A stretch of DNA of 64,000 bases. Origin: Phytophthora hibernalis. Its lineage: Eukaryota > Oomycota > Peronosporomycetes > Peronosporales > Peronosporaceae. The stretch is from NCBI GenBank assembly GCA_012656075.1, contig JAAKBF010000151.1:186001-250000 (forward strand), written 5' to 3'. The position numbers were made by a program, and so were the translations under genes. The number at the start of each line of letters is the position of its first letter. The first letter of the stretch is position 1. The notes under the pieces were generated by a model. That model worked only from the letters and a program-made list of their open reading frames with translations. It was not told the DNA's origin and did no database searches. Below are positions 22,439-32,729 of the stretch, one piece after another.

Positions 22439-23930
22439 TTATGAGCCAGCAGCCACAACATCCGCCTGTGTTGTGTCTTCCATCGTCTGCTTCCATTGTC
22501 TTATGTCATCCTCCAAGTGTCTTGTGACCTGGATCCATTGCGTCTTGACTAACTGATGTTCCGTCAAAGGGACTTGTTTGCTAGTTCCGCTTTCCATTGC
22601 AGCTTTAGCCAGTTCGGCTGCCATTCTGTTGTCTCCGCGTTGTTGCAGGTGCCAATCGTGTATGTTCACTATATCAGTTAGTCGTCTACACCTCCAGTAG
22701 ATGCCGCGTAAGTGCCTCGCTTTCGGGGCACGCGGTTCCGATGCTGTTTGACTAGCATCTCATTATCTCCTAAGACGTGCAATGGAATATATCGCTGCTT
22801 TGTGCATGCTAATAATCCCGTTAGCAATGCTAAGCTGGTGACGTGTTGATTTGTCAGTCTCGAGGTGGCATAGGACATTTGTCCCAGCCAGACAACTGTG
22901 CTTGTTTCATCCGAATCGTCCAGTCGTGCCACTGCCACTCCACTCCCAGCCGCTCCTGTTTTGGTGTTAGTGCGTCCTCCATAATACAGTAGATACACCT
23001 TGCCCTCCTGTCTAGGGAGTTCATTTAGCTGTGGTGGTATACTGCTGCCTAGCGTTCTCCGTACTGTAAGTGCTTCCGTTTCGCTGTGGTGTCCCTGGTG
23101 CTGAGCCTGCAAGTGCAAGTGTACCGTTCTATATCCTTGGCGTAGTGTTTTCCTTAGCCTCGCTATGTGATAACCGTCCGTGACATCATTTGTGTCGTCA
23201 AAAAGTTGATTCGCCATCTCCATACGGATTGGAAGTACATGGCAACTCCAATGCTCCAGCACGCACTTATTAACGTGGAGGTGTCTTCCGTTAATTATTT
23301 AGTAGTGCCCCGCGATGGACGACTAATCGACCTGGGTAACTCCCATACTCGGTTCGGTACCGTTTGGAGCCTGAGTCCAAAGAAATCCTTCTCCAGGTCC
23401 TGCTCCCGGACTCCAAGTTTGCGCCAAGGTTGTATCGCAATCCCAGAACATGTGATGTACATCAACATCTTGCGTATGTATGCATTGTAAATACGGGCAC
23501 CCCATTTTCCCATTACGTACGTCAAAGGTGTTATACGCATGCAATTTTAGCCTGAGTAGCGTTTGTTCGCCCCATGGCCCCAACCCGATAATTTTTCGTA
23601 TTCGTTGCCAGTGCATCAGGTTTAGCCCGGTCGCTGCGTCTTTACTGGCATGTTTCCACTTTTCTTGTGGTTTTCTTTGCTTGTCAAATGCTCTTTTCAT
23701 CATCGCCGCCATGGCCCTGTTTCTGTGGATCCTGCGGTATTGATTCCATCTTCTCTGTACCCACAACGCTGACTGCGGCTGGACGCCGTGGGAGGGTGTC
23801 CTCCTGAAACCGCGTCGTTCAATTCAACAGAATCGACGAGACTTGTGTTTTTTGTGCTCCACGAATTACACACGAGTCCGTGTACAGTACCAAGCGAACT
23901 TATTTTTAAATTACGCCTGAAGCAAGCCAA
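22439..23930 (-). mobile_element. LINE (non-LTR retrotransposon) remnant: zinc knuckle and RNase H
   Basis: On the minus strand 23766-23323 encodes the zf-RVT-like region after reverse transcriptase (GLNLMHWQRIRKIIGLGPWG, then CPYLQCIHTQDVDVHHMFWD, a CxxxC...HH...C array). Next, 23262-22678 encodes RNase H (EGKVYLLYYGGRTNTKTGAA, then NQHVTSLALLTGLLACTKQR and LGDNEMLVKQ). 22669-22439 supplies its last motif (LQQRGDNRMAAELAKAAMES). The first RNase H catalytic Asp appears changed (YYGG instead of DGG). Endonuclease and reverse transcriptase are absent, consistent with the usual 5' truncation of LINEs. The broken end lies about 250 bp upstream of the first SWEET gene. Confidence 0.8.
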
Positions 23931-24180
23931 TGGTGCTGATGGGCACCATTGTCAATGGGATATACCGATACCGGTAAGCACTGCCGCGGAAAGCATTGAG
24001 ATGAGACGCGCGATTGTGCGCCACCTGCTTCAGGATTGCGCGTTGCCACTCCAGCCGTTAAAAGTCGGCGGTGTCATCCGCTGGACCCATCATGAGTGAT
24101 GCACATGCGTGTTCATTCTTCATTTTGCAACCTTAGGTGCATTGCTAAAGTCGTCGACCCTCCAACAGACAATCGAGACC

Positions 24181-25009
24181 ATGGGAGCTCTGGAGGCCAC
24201 GTTCCAGTGCTGGCAGTCATCTCGTCCATTTTCGTGCGATTCGCGCCCTGGACCGACTTGCAGCGCGTATTCAAGGCGAAAACTACGGGTGAAGTGCAGA
24301 GTTTACCGGTCGTGATGCTGTTCACCAATTGTGTCGTGCTCGTCTGGTATGGATACTTATCTGAGGACATTTTCCCGTTGTTTGTGACTGCTCTCATGGG
24401 GATCATCATGTGTGGAGGTTTCATCGCTGTCTTCTACCAATTCACAGACGACAAGCAGTCCGTGCTTAGGATCTGCGCCGCAGCTCACTCGTCATTGTGG
24501 TCGTGTGTGTATACGGTGCCATTGGTGTAGCAGGCGTCACGGAGCAGTCCAAGTCCTCGATGGCGACGGCAATGGGTGCGATCTCCATCGCCACATCCAT
24601 CGGACTGTACGGGTCTCCGCTCGCCACTATTAGGCACGTCGAGCGGACCAAATCGACGGCCTCGATGCCCTTCACGCTCTGTCTAGCGAACTTCTTCAAG
24701 AGCGTGTGTTGGGTAGTTTACGCCATCGTTGTCGTCGATGTCTGGGTGCTGCTACCGAATGTGTTCGGATGCGTGCTCACAACGATTCAGTTGATCTTGT
24801 ACGTCGTATACCCGACGTCCAAGGCGACCGAGACGCAGCTCGAATCCATTGTGATCGACCACCCTAGCTTCATCACCGAGTACGAGCGCCAAGCCTCGCT
24901 GTCGATTTTTATCAACGAAGGCAACGACCGTCGAGGACGGATGAGCAGCATCGACTACAAGGACAACGTTGATTTCATAGCGATTCGCTCTCCTGTCACG
25001 GAAAAATAA
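24181..25009 (+). CDS. SWEET sugar transporter 1 (two frameshifts)
   Basis: SWEET proteins are seven-helix facilitators of sugar flux across membranes, built from two three-helix MtN3 repeats and a linker helix. ATG 24181 (MGALEATFQ) is followed, one base short, by VLAVISSIFVRFAPWTDLQR in the next frame. The second break is near 24480; the frame then reads VIVVVCVYGAIGVAGVTEQS and GLYGSPLATIRHVERTKS, with ASMPFTLCLANFFKSVCWVV (second MtN3 motif) and LLPNVFG in the last helix. The cytosolic tail ends DFIAIRSPVTEK, a motif shared with other members here. Both breaks are explained by single missing bases (GG to G near 24207; a short GC stretch near 24480), so the gene may be intact in the organism. 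It is the most divergent of the six copies and is separated from the others by 7.7 kb of transposon sequence. Confidence 0.85.
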
Positions 25010-25254
25010 TTGGACGCAGCACGAACTTTAATATTCCGCTTGTCATCCCCCGAACTCATTTTGGATTCCAGAAGGTTTCCAGAACGCCACCTCAATGTTA
25101 AGCAAAGTCTCTGCACTGTAAGCTCCACTTTTGACAAGCGCACTGATCGTGTGCCAATTGCATTCACTTCACCGAGCTTGACTATTGCCAAAGCGGCTCC
25201 ATTCGATTGGCGAAAGACTCGCCAATCTAAAAATACTTCGGGATGTCTTTCTGG

Positions 25255-25420
25255 ATAGAATCGTTACCAAGACGGCGGAAGAAGCTGCGACTCGCAGACG
25301 TCGATATCTTGCAGTGGTTCTTCGACAGCCACGGCCAGGTGCTCACGAAACGGAGGCTGCGGCCGAGATTATGAACGGCGAACACTTAGACCTGCTGCTG
25401 TTGCTGTTTCTGCCATTTAC
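25255..25420 (+). pseudogene. Ankyrin-repeat remnant
   Basis: Across two frame changes the strand reads VTKTAEEAATR, ADVDILQWFFDSHGQVLTK, then EAAAEIMNGEHLDLLLLLFL. This is the pattern of the ankyrin units in the genes at 659-2503 and 39578-41583 (DILQWF; AAxxGHLDLL). Only about two units remain, just downstream of SWEET 1. Confidence 0.45.
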
Positions 25421-25615
25421 AATGTACTCGATCCAAAAGGTAACCCCCGGACACCGTCGAGCACACCGAGATTCTGCAGTGCTTCAGTCAAACATGCAGT
25501 CGTGGGGTTAATGTACGGTTCATTTGGTTAGGACCAATGCCAAGAAGGTGTTTTGCTTGAGGAGCAAGGTGCTGAATGGCAACTCCCACAGAGGGACGGT
25601 GGGAGGGTAAATTAA

Positions 25616-25916
25616 GGGTGCGTTCGGTAGCACGCAGTTTCCAATATTTTGCTTCGTTTATACACACAATGACGGTTTGCGATATCAAGCCAAATCGAGT
25701 CTCGTTCGGCGACCATACTTGTGTTCAAAATTCTATTTCCCTTCCTTCATCGCCGAATTTGGCGATGTATCCTGCTATGTTGGGGCCAAGTCTTCGGAGG
25801 CCTTATCTTATCAAGGGCTCGGTGAAAACAGAATACGAGGCTAAATCGAATTGGGCATAAAAATGCTATACTTCGCGAAATTGTGTATTGTAAATTACGT
25901 TCCACCGAACGCACCC
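25616..25916. mobile_element. PIF/Harbinger-like MITE (301 bp)
   Basis: Terminal inverted repeats GGGTGCGTTCGGT (25616 onward) and its complement ending at 25916 are flanked by TAA on both sides (25613-25615 and 25917-25919). A 3-bp TAA/TTA target duplication with a GG-rich terminus is typical of PIF/Harbinger elements. Parts of the interior read as open on the minus strand (NIAGYIAKFGDEGREIEF), so it may be an internally deleted copy of a larger element. Confidence 0.72.
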
Positions 25917-26044
25917 TAAATTCTAGCTCGCCATCAGATGGAGCTTGGCTTGAGCGGCGGCGTTAGAAAGCCCAAATGAACCGGAGCTTGGTTTGACCGG
26001 CGACGTTCGAAACCCGAACTGATCCGGAGCTTGTGACTGCCAGA

Positions 26045-26140
26045 CAGGGATTGATAGTAGTGGTGATATTGGTCCTTAGTACTAAGACTAAAATATTCGC
26101 CTCGCTTCAGGTAGATATTATCCATACTACTAAACCAGTG
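26045..26140. repeat. GTAGTA-type MITE remnant
   Basis: It starts CAGGGATTGATAGTAGTGG, like the left end of the element at 34981, and ends near 26140 with ACTACTAAACCAG. Short internal inverted runs (TTAGTACTAAG) are seen. Confidence 0.45.
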
Positions 26141-26272
26141 CCGATGGCTCAGAACTAAGACTAAATATTGAAACTATTAGTACTCAATGATAAAATTGGA
26201 TCACCACAGACCTCGCTTTCTTGAATCCATTTGCTCAACTTTTGCAATAGAATTCTGAACTCAAAATTTTAT

Positions 26273-26780
26273 TCACAAAATTTCGACATCCAACAACAAA
26301 TACACCATTTCGTACCGAAGCTTTGCTGATTGGGTAAGTATCCGCAACTTGATCATCATTGCTTGCACTGCAGCCAGATCTTCTTCATGCTGTGCCATAT
26401 CTTGTTGAACTGCTCTGTCAACCGGTAGCTTGCACATCCCACAAGGGCACCCCAAAGGAGTCACAAAGAAGCGGTTGACCAAGCAGTTATCCCCGACCAG
26501 GAAACGGCAGTGGTCAACCAGCACCCCGTAGTCTCTTGGTAGCATTGAAGCCAGAAACGCGAGGTGGTTTCGAGCGGATAGATTGTCGTCAAGCTCGTTC
26601 ATGAGTGGGGCCATGCTTAATAACAGCGTGACGAGCACACCGTTCTTCTTGTAGCAGCCGAACCATGCAATACAGTGCTCCGATGCATGTTACCACCCGT
26701 CAAATATGATACCAAAGCGGTTGAGCAGCTCAGCGGCGACCTTGCGCTCGACTGCTTGCATCACACCTACCATCCCCGCA
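26273..26780 (-). pseudogene. hAT transposase fragment (5' half)
   Basis: The minus strand reads RFGIIFDGW (~26715; first catalytic Asp context), HCIAWFGCYKKNGV, LLSMAPLMNELDDNLSARNH, then CRFLVGDNCLVNRFFVTPLG (second catalytic Asp region, VGDN) and AVQQDMAQHEEDLAAVQAMM. This follows the hAT DDE core. One in-frame stop (W then TAA) lies just after the first motif. It stops at LRILTQSAKLR, exactly where the fragment at 27828 on the other strand begins in family order. Confidence 0.72.
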
Positions 26781-26960
26781 CACAACGACTCAGTCGATAT
26801 GGGTTGCAAGTTCGAAACCCATCAACATTTATATTCAGAATTAGAATAAGAACTAATGAGAATATATTAAAATATAACATTTGCATCTCACCGGCTTGCA
26901 ACTCGATACTTGCAGAAAGACAGGAGAGATTGGATTCAACAACCCACTCCAACCTGGCGT

Positions 26961-27012
26961 AGTAGAGCTATTAGTACTAACTATTCGAATAGTTAGTACT
27001 AATAGCTCTACT
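26961..27012. repeat. 52-bp perfect palindrome
   Basis: Each arm runs AGTAGAGCTATTAGTACT and continues to the centre TTCGAA; the whole 52 bp equals its own reverse complement. It lies between the two opposed hAT fragments. The TTAGTACTAA core occurs in other MITE-like sequences of this window. Confidence 0.95.
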
Positions 27013-27827
27013 AATGCCATGGAAGCATGGGCGGCCTTTTGGATCTTTGATGGCCGCACGCAACGGGTGGTGCTCCGGCGAAATCCAACACTTCTCTCCT
27101 CTCGCTCTCATTCTTCGATTTCTATCTCATCAATAGCAATGATGAAGTTTGCCAAGATCGATTGAAGACCTAGGCGGAACGGCCCCTTGCTGTATTTGCG
27201 GGTGACAGGTACACCACCTATACAGCAACAATGTCTACAGTAAGGCGGATCTATCAAACGGTACGACCACCCAGATAAACCTGATGGGCGTGCTTACTAA
27301 CGCAATATCTATACAGATCATGTAGCCCCGCCTGAGTTAACACCATTTTCGGCAATTCCGATGCTTCACAAGAGCTGACTTCGAGTTGCATCTCCGCATC
27401 TCTGCGTCTAATCAGACTACAGCGACCGAACATGATTGAAACCACCGCTCTCGGAGGCAACATCCCAGCGTCGGCTGGCCACCAAGCTCCGGAGAACACG
27501 ACAGGACTGTCGTGTACGCAATCGATGAACCTGTAAAGTGTCGCCGAAAAACGTTTACATACATTTGTTTAACATATGCGGAGACCAAGCTGTGGCAGAT
27601 GTTGGTCAAGTTGACAACAGACAGAAGAAGTCCGTTCGGAATCTCGAGCAGCTCTGTTAACACATTGATCTCTGCCGTTGGTTCGCTGAATCTGAAAAAC
27701 ATCTTTCCCGTCGATCGCAAAACTTGGAAGAGTTTGATTGGGCCAGAGTTCTTTAAAACTGCCTTCTAAGAACGTGTGTTTTCGACTGGGTTCTTTGTCA
27801 TGCTCTCACTGAGAATGCGAAAGGATA

Positions 27828-28590
27828 ATGAGCGCGCGCAACGTCAGCTCCTGCCGAGGAAAATTGAAAACCGAGCTTCGACCAGTCATTCGACAGGATA
27901 CTCGCTGGAGCTCCATATTCACTATGATGCAGCGGTATCTGAAGCTGCTCGAGTTCTTGGCTGTTGTAGACGACGACATCATGGAGGTGATGCCGACTCT
28001 AGCTGCGACAAAACGCCTTCGAACTCTTTTCAAGGAGCTCAAGGACATTGAATCTGTATCGAAGTCTCTCAGGGTAGCGACGTCGATCTGCTAGATGTGC
28101 GTCAGGGGTTTGACGAGCTCATTGCCGTCAATCCACACTGCAACGCATACCATGGTACGTTACGGTGAGAAAGGTTTGTATATCACATTGATAACTATTT
28201 TTATTTCAGGGTCTCGAGAGAATATTGTCCACAGTCCCGACTTCGAGGCTGGGTGCGTGCGCGTTCTGTGCGACCAGCGGGCCGCCTGACATGACCAGAG
28301 AAGGCTGCACTGTTGCCGTTTGCAAAGGCGATCGACAACGAAGACAGCACCGATGACGAAGGGATTTTCTTCGTCGAACGGATTCGGAAGCGCCGCCGCT
28401 TGGAGCAGTTCAAGATGACGTACGAGCAGTTGCAGTCAATTCCGCCCACATCAAATGTGGTTGAGCGTTTTTAGTGCGGCCCGCGTCACGCTTGGACAGC
28501 AGCGGCATGGGCTCCTTCCATCGACACTGGAGATGATTTTGTTTCCTAGAGAGAATTGTAGCTACTGGGATGCGAGCACGGTCGATAGTC
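27828..28590 (+). pseudogene. hAT transposase fragment (3' half) with intron
   Basis: The + strand reads KLKTELRPVIRQDTRWSSIF, MQRYLKLLEFLAVVDDDIME, then after 28094 a second frame with DELIAVNPHCNAYHG. An intron fits at 28155-28209 (GTACGT to TTTCAG). After further frame changes come LPFAKAIDNEDSTDDEGIFF and IPPTSNVVERFFSAARVTLG, the conserved C-terminal dimerisation domain of hAT transposases, with a stop or shift in the middle. It is the downstream half of the same protein family as 26273-26780. Confidence 0.75.
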
Positions 28591-28681
28591 TGAATAAAGA
28601 TGGAATTGACAGGAGCATTTGTTGCATTGCATGCTTAGTGATCTACATTATTTATTTGTTGCTGTTGTGCAATGCCATAGC

Positions 28682-30157
28682 ATAAAATCTCCGACCTCCG
28701 ACTGGCTCCGACGTTCACATAGCCCGTCCATTAATTATGTGCCACACACAAATATGTATAAAAACGTGCATGATCTAAATAAGGATGTGTATGCCCTGCA
28801 GTCGATAATATAGAGGCATTTGTAGGCGGAATAGGAAGATCTGAAACGCATGTGGGCCAAGAAAACGGTGTTTTTTGTTTATGTATGTTTTTTCTATGCG
28901 TGCATATTACGTTACGGAGACTTGCTCCCTTGCCACAGCAGATTGACAAATGAGACCCGGCCCAAAAAGCGGCTTTTTACATGATAGTGTTTACATTTAC
29001 ACGTAATTACTCATAAATGTGGTCGACTGGCAGTCCAGACGTAGGTACAATCTCAAAAACGAGGTTATTTGAGAACTACTGGCCCGGGGATACCGCAAAT
29101 GCTGCCGCACTCGCCATTCCCTCTTTTTCCTCGGCCGGCACAAGTGCTCTTTATCAACCCAGTGCGTTTGCTATAGGTTAACTGTATGTTTGTAAACAAG
29201 CCGATGGAAAGCCGCCTCCGCTGTCAATGCAAGGTGTGCTGACTCTGCTTCGAGATTAACATTGCTGTTCCGCAAGGGGTTAAGCTTTGTGTTGGATGCT
29301 GCACTTAGATGTGTTTTTGCGAGCTCTGTAACGAGGTTTACTTTGCTGTTCCAATTGGAGGTTAAGCTTAGTGTTCAATTAGGCTTGGTTGATTTGCTGT
29401 ATATGGCCCTCACTTGACACTTACTAACATGAACTTTACAGTAAGTTTCATGTAATAGTGTATATAAGGAATGAGAGTTGATGATTACCCTTGTAACCAA
29501 TGCACAAAGCGGTAAACAATACCAGGCTGCGAGGAACGCGGCTGTCCAAAGCCGCCGAGCGGATTAACCACATGCTCAGCTGAAGCGTACGCTACCACCA
29601 AGCGTTTTTTATCAAGAACGAGCAGGAAACTATTCAGTTTGCTGAGTTCCGAGTCTCTGAAAACAATTATGGGAGGCTACAGAACTTCTTGATTTTACCT
29701 TGATTTGCGACCACTGACGTGTTTATGATTTTACAACACATTTACAAACTGTAAAAAACATGTACAGTTAGCTAAACTGGAAGCGTACACGGCCCACCCT
29801 ATGTTCAGTGTAGAGTTATCAATGTCTTTCCCTTGCTACCCATTCTAAAGCACGTAATACACCCTGTATTAACTCCTTATGCGCTACCTCGACTACCCTT
29901 TCGTCGTGTTGATCGTGTTGTCCTCAACAGCTGCCTCTTCCATGAACTTCTTGCGAACAAGAAGGCAGCGACGACGGTCTGGCTCAGGTGCTCTCGAGGC
30001 TCCCACGTCGCCTCCCATTCGACGAGGTAGTACGTCTGTCGCTTCTCACGCTTCCAACTCACCAGCTTGCGGGCGTAGTGGATCTTTTCTGCTTTCAGGT
30101 CTTCTTCAGCGCTCCACTTCTCCTCGCCTCTCGAGCCTTCGTCATCACGTGGACCAA
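28682..30157 (+). repeat. Dispersed repeat, copy B, with insertion
   Basis: Same order and orientation as 16557-17620, from ATCTCCGACCTCCGACTG to the chromodomain coding part. Copy B has one unit of the 18-bp tandem, a 424-bp insertion (29378-29801) and a deletion of roughly 20 bp near 29970 that removes codons before the chromodomain C-terminal tail. The minus strand 30157-29877 still reads HYARKLVSWKREKRQTYYLV and EWEATWEPREHLSQ. The N-terminal half of the protein present at 17575-17871 is missing here. Confidence 0.72.
29372..29807. mobile_element. 424-bp insertion with TGTTCA duplication
   Basis: Comparison with copy A (TAGTGTTCGATGTAGAG) gives the empty site. Copy B reads TGTTCA (29372-29377), 424 bp, then TGTTCA (29802-29807). 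The insert starts ATTAGGCTTGG and ends GGCCCACCCTA, a weak inverted similarity (TAGG.T.GG). It contains an AT-rich stretch with TTACAGT/ACTGTAA motifs and no ORF; probably a small non-autonomous DNA transposon. Confidence 0.6.
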
Positions 30158-30311
30158 AATTTATTTTCTCCGATGTGGAGGACCCAGCGCAAAATATTTT
30201 TTACTGCTCTGTGTCTACTAAATAAAATAACATATTCGGAGGCCCTGCAGCCACTGGCTGCATGACGGGCCGCCGTGGTGACTGGATTGAGGCCGTTTTC
30301 TGCTGGTGCTT

Positions 30312-30357
30312 CTGCAACTTGAGCTCTGCTGCAACTTGAGTTCTGCTGCAACTTGAC
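30312..30357. repeat. 17-bp tandem repeat
   Basis: The unit CTGCAACTTGAGCTCTG occurs 2.7 times. No function is inferred. Confidence 0.7.
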
Positions 30358-30601
30358 CTTGATTTCCATCGACTTGAAGACACAATTTCTCCAGGTCCGT
30401 TCTCATCGCTTATTCCCCACATCCCTGAAGTTAAGGACAAATAAAAGTAGGGCCTTACCTTGACCAGAGTTTTCATTGCTATTAGATTTTTCTGGTATGT
30501 TCATATAGCCCTTTATTCGCTCTAAGAATGGTATGTCTTTCATTGTGTCCACTGTTGTCCATCTGACTGAAAATGTCAATTTTAACATATCACTTTTGCG
30601 C

Positions 30602-30868
30602 TTTGTCCTTAATTCTAGGACAAACTTTCGAATTAACTTGCGTTGAGTAAGGGTTTTAACCGTGGATGCCTTCCTATTATATCTCTGTTCTAAAAACAAT
30701 TTGATATATATGACACATCGCATTTAGTGAGGGCAAATCACCCTCAATACAAACACTAAGTCATTTTTGTCCTTAATTCCTCTAGGACAAAAATGGGAAA
30801 GTCCAGCGTACTTTTTTTAAAGTATTTGCTTAAAAGCAAATATTTGTCCTTAAATTAAGGACCAAAAA
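30602..30868. repeat. Three short palindromes with TTTGTCCTTAA arms
   Basis: 30602-30624, 30763-30794 and 30842-30868 each consist of TTTGTCCTTAA, a short centre and the inverted arm (TTAAGGAC or TAGGACAAA). Another half arm lies at 30431. They look like miniature foldback units. Sequence from 30158 to 30930 has no other recognisable gene. Confidence 0.6.
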
Positions 30869-31260
30869 TGTTGGTTATCCGCTGGCAGGGATTGCCAGTT
30901 GTTTGAACATATGGTGCTACTTTGGTAATATCTAATAGTGAAATACTATCAAACTACTATAGTAGATAGTAGTTTTGCGCGGAGCTTTAAATGCTACTAC
31001 TATAGCAGCTATTATTTTCGCTCAAACCGAAATATTAATAGTCAATTGCTACCTGATTACTAGAAGGAAATCGAGCGCAACACTGGCGACCCCTCTTCTG
31101 GACAACGCCATCTCTAGTTCCATGGTGGTGACGACGCACTCTGTAGGTCAAAACTCCGTTTTGAATCAAGAAGACTTGAGTTGGGCGTGTACTGGATGCA
31201 GGGAGCGACATTGGCGAGCGGTATTGGTCGCACGAACGAGCAGTTCGTCGAACAGGACGC

Positions 31261-32100
31261 ATGAGGAAGTTCCACAGGCAAGGAGGGCTGTTGAACATTC
31301 CTTGGAAGCAGCTCATTCTGCAATTTTCCAAGAGCAGATCAAGAAGCCACTCCATCTCTTCACCTGAACGTCAACGACGCCATGCAGTGCGCCAACCCCG
31401 ACTGCTTGTGCGAGGAGCTGACAAGGAGCTGACAACCACCAATCCATGCATTGTTTGTGGCCGTGGTGTCCACCATATCTGCAGCAACGAGCTGTACGTG
31501 TCCGAGCGCTTCTGCAGCGTGTCCTGTTTGTACAAGTGGGAGACAGTGACATCCACCTCATCGGCGGCGGTGAAAAGTGAGACCGAAGCCCAGAATTTTC
31601 CTCCTTCATCAAGTCAGATATCGAAGTTGTCGGATTCACAGGGTTCCCAACCCCCGCTCTATCTGTCACCACAGCCATCGTGTCCGTCGCCGTCATCGGT
31701 CGGTGTTGTGGATTTGACTGTGTCCTCCGTTTCTTCGCGTGCTCAGTCGACGTCGTTGTCAACTTCGTTGGGAGTTAGTGCGTTCGGAATCCCGCTGGAG
31801 GTTTGTCACTTCACGCCAGCAGCAGAAATCTCGCCATGAAGTATGGGGTCGCTCACAATTTGGGGACACCCGTCACGAAGTCCACCGACCAAGACACTGA
31901 TCCCTTTACGCACGTGTGTTTCCTGTGCGCTCAGCAGCTAACGTGCAATCCGTACGGACAACCATCGCGCTGAGATGCAGGTTGTGTTGAAGCACAACCG
32001 GAAGGAGATCCAGCGGATGGAGGATGGCAGCACTGGCGGCACGACTCGTTAGGATCACATTGAGCTGGTCGCATTGTTACTGTTTTCTTTTCCAATGATT
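31261..32100 (+). pseudogene. Zinc-finger protein fragment, transposon-associated
   Basis: The open frame 31261-31839 encodes NPCIVCGRGVHHICSNELYV and ERFCSVSCLYKW (Cys/His pairs compatible with a zinc-binding domain, about 31445-31550), then a Ser/Pro-rich tail. Downstream in another frame 31835-32080 reads MKYGVAHNLGTPVTK, HVCFLCAQQLTCNPYG and a MQVVLKHNRKEIQ helix, resembling a BED finger as found at the start of hAT transposases. Both pieces lie between GTAGTA-type repeats (30930-31010 and 32140-32290), so they may be cargo or the N-terminal part of a hAT element. The family is not certain. Confidence 0.45.
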
Positions 32101-32139
32101 TGCACCATCGCATGCGTTTGCGATGCGGTGGTCGACTAT

Positions 32140-32290
32140 TAATATCCAACTAATATATAATAGTACTACTACTAAAGCAGTTTAGCTGAAAGAAACTACT
32201 AGTAGTAGTACACTAGTACCTTTGATGTCACTAATAGGAAGCTACTATAGCAGTTTGGTAGAAAATCGCACTACTATCAAACCCTGCTCA
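32140..32290. repeat. CTACTA/TAGTAG MITE end
   Basis: A run of TAGTACTACTACTA, ACTACTAGTAGTAGT and ACTACTATCAAACCCTG. The last motif is the inverse of the CAGGGTTYGRTAGTAGT end seen at 34981. A related GTAG-rich segment lies at 30930-31010. Confidence 0.55.
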
Positions 32291-32729
32291 CCAGCTCTAC
32301 GCATAGAAATAAACCGTCATTCCACCACTACTCGCAGCACACCCAGCACGACAAAGTGGTCGTGCTCGCCGAGAGTTGGTGCCTCATGGATTGGCTGCAC
32401 CGTCGTCGCCAACGTCACCACACCGTGGTCGAGTCGCGCGTATTATAGTGGCGACTTCAACACTGGACATCTACGGTACACGGCACCCTGATAACGTTCC
32501 TACTCTCGGATCGAGTGGCTCCCACGACGCGGCGGCTGCCTGCGATATGCCTGCGTGCCCACCAATCTGCTGGATTAGATGACCAGGCAGCACGACTTTC
32601 GGTCATAAATCGTGCGTGGATGGGAGCGCATCACCAGTGGTTCACCACCAGCTCCATCGGAGATGGTGGGCACTTCTCGATTCGCCTTCGAGAGCGCACC
32701 CGTTCGTCGCTGAGCACCCTTCGTTTAAC

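Noticed and set aside
30403..30723. Minus-strand frame of 106 codons
   Set aside because: AT-rich, overlaps one of the short palindromes, no domain; probably chance.
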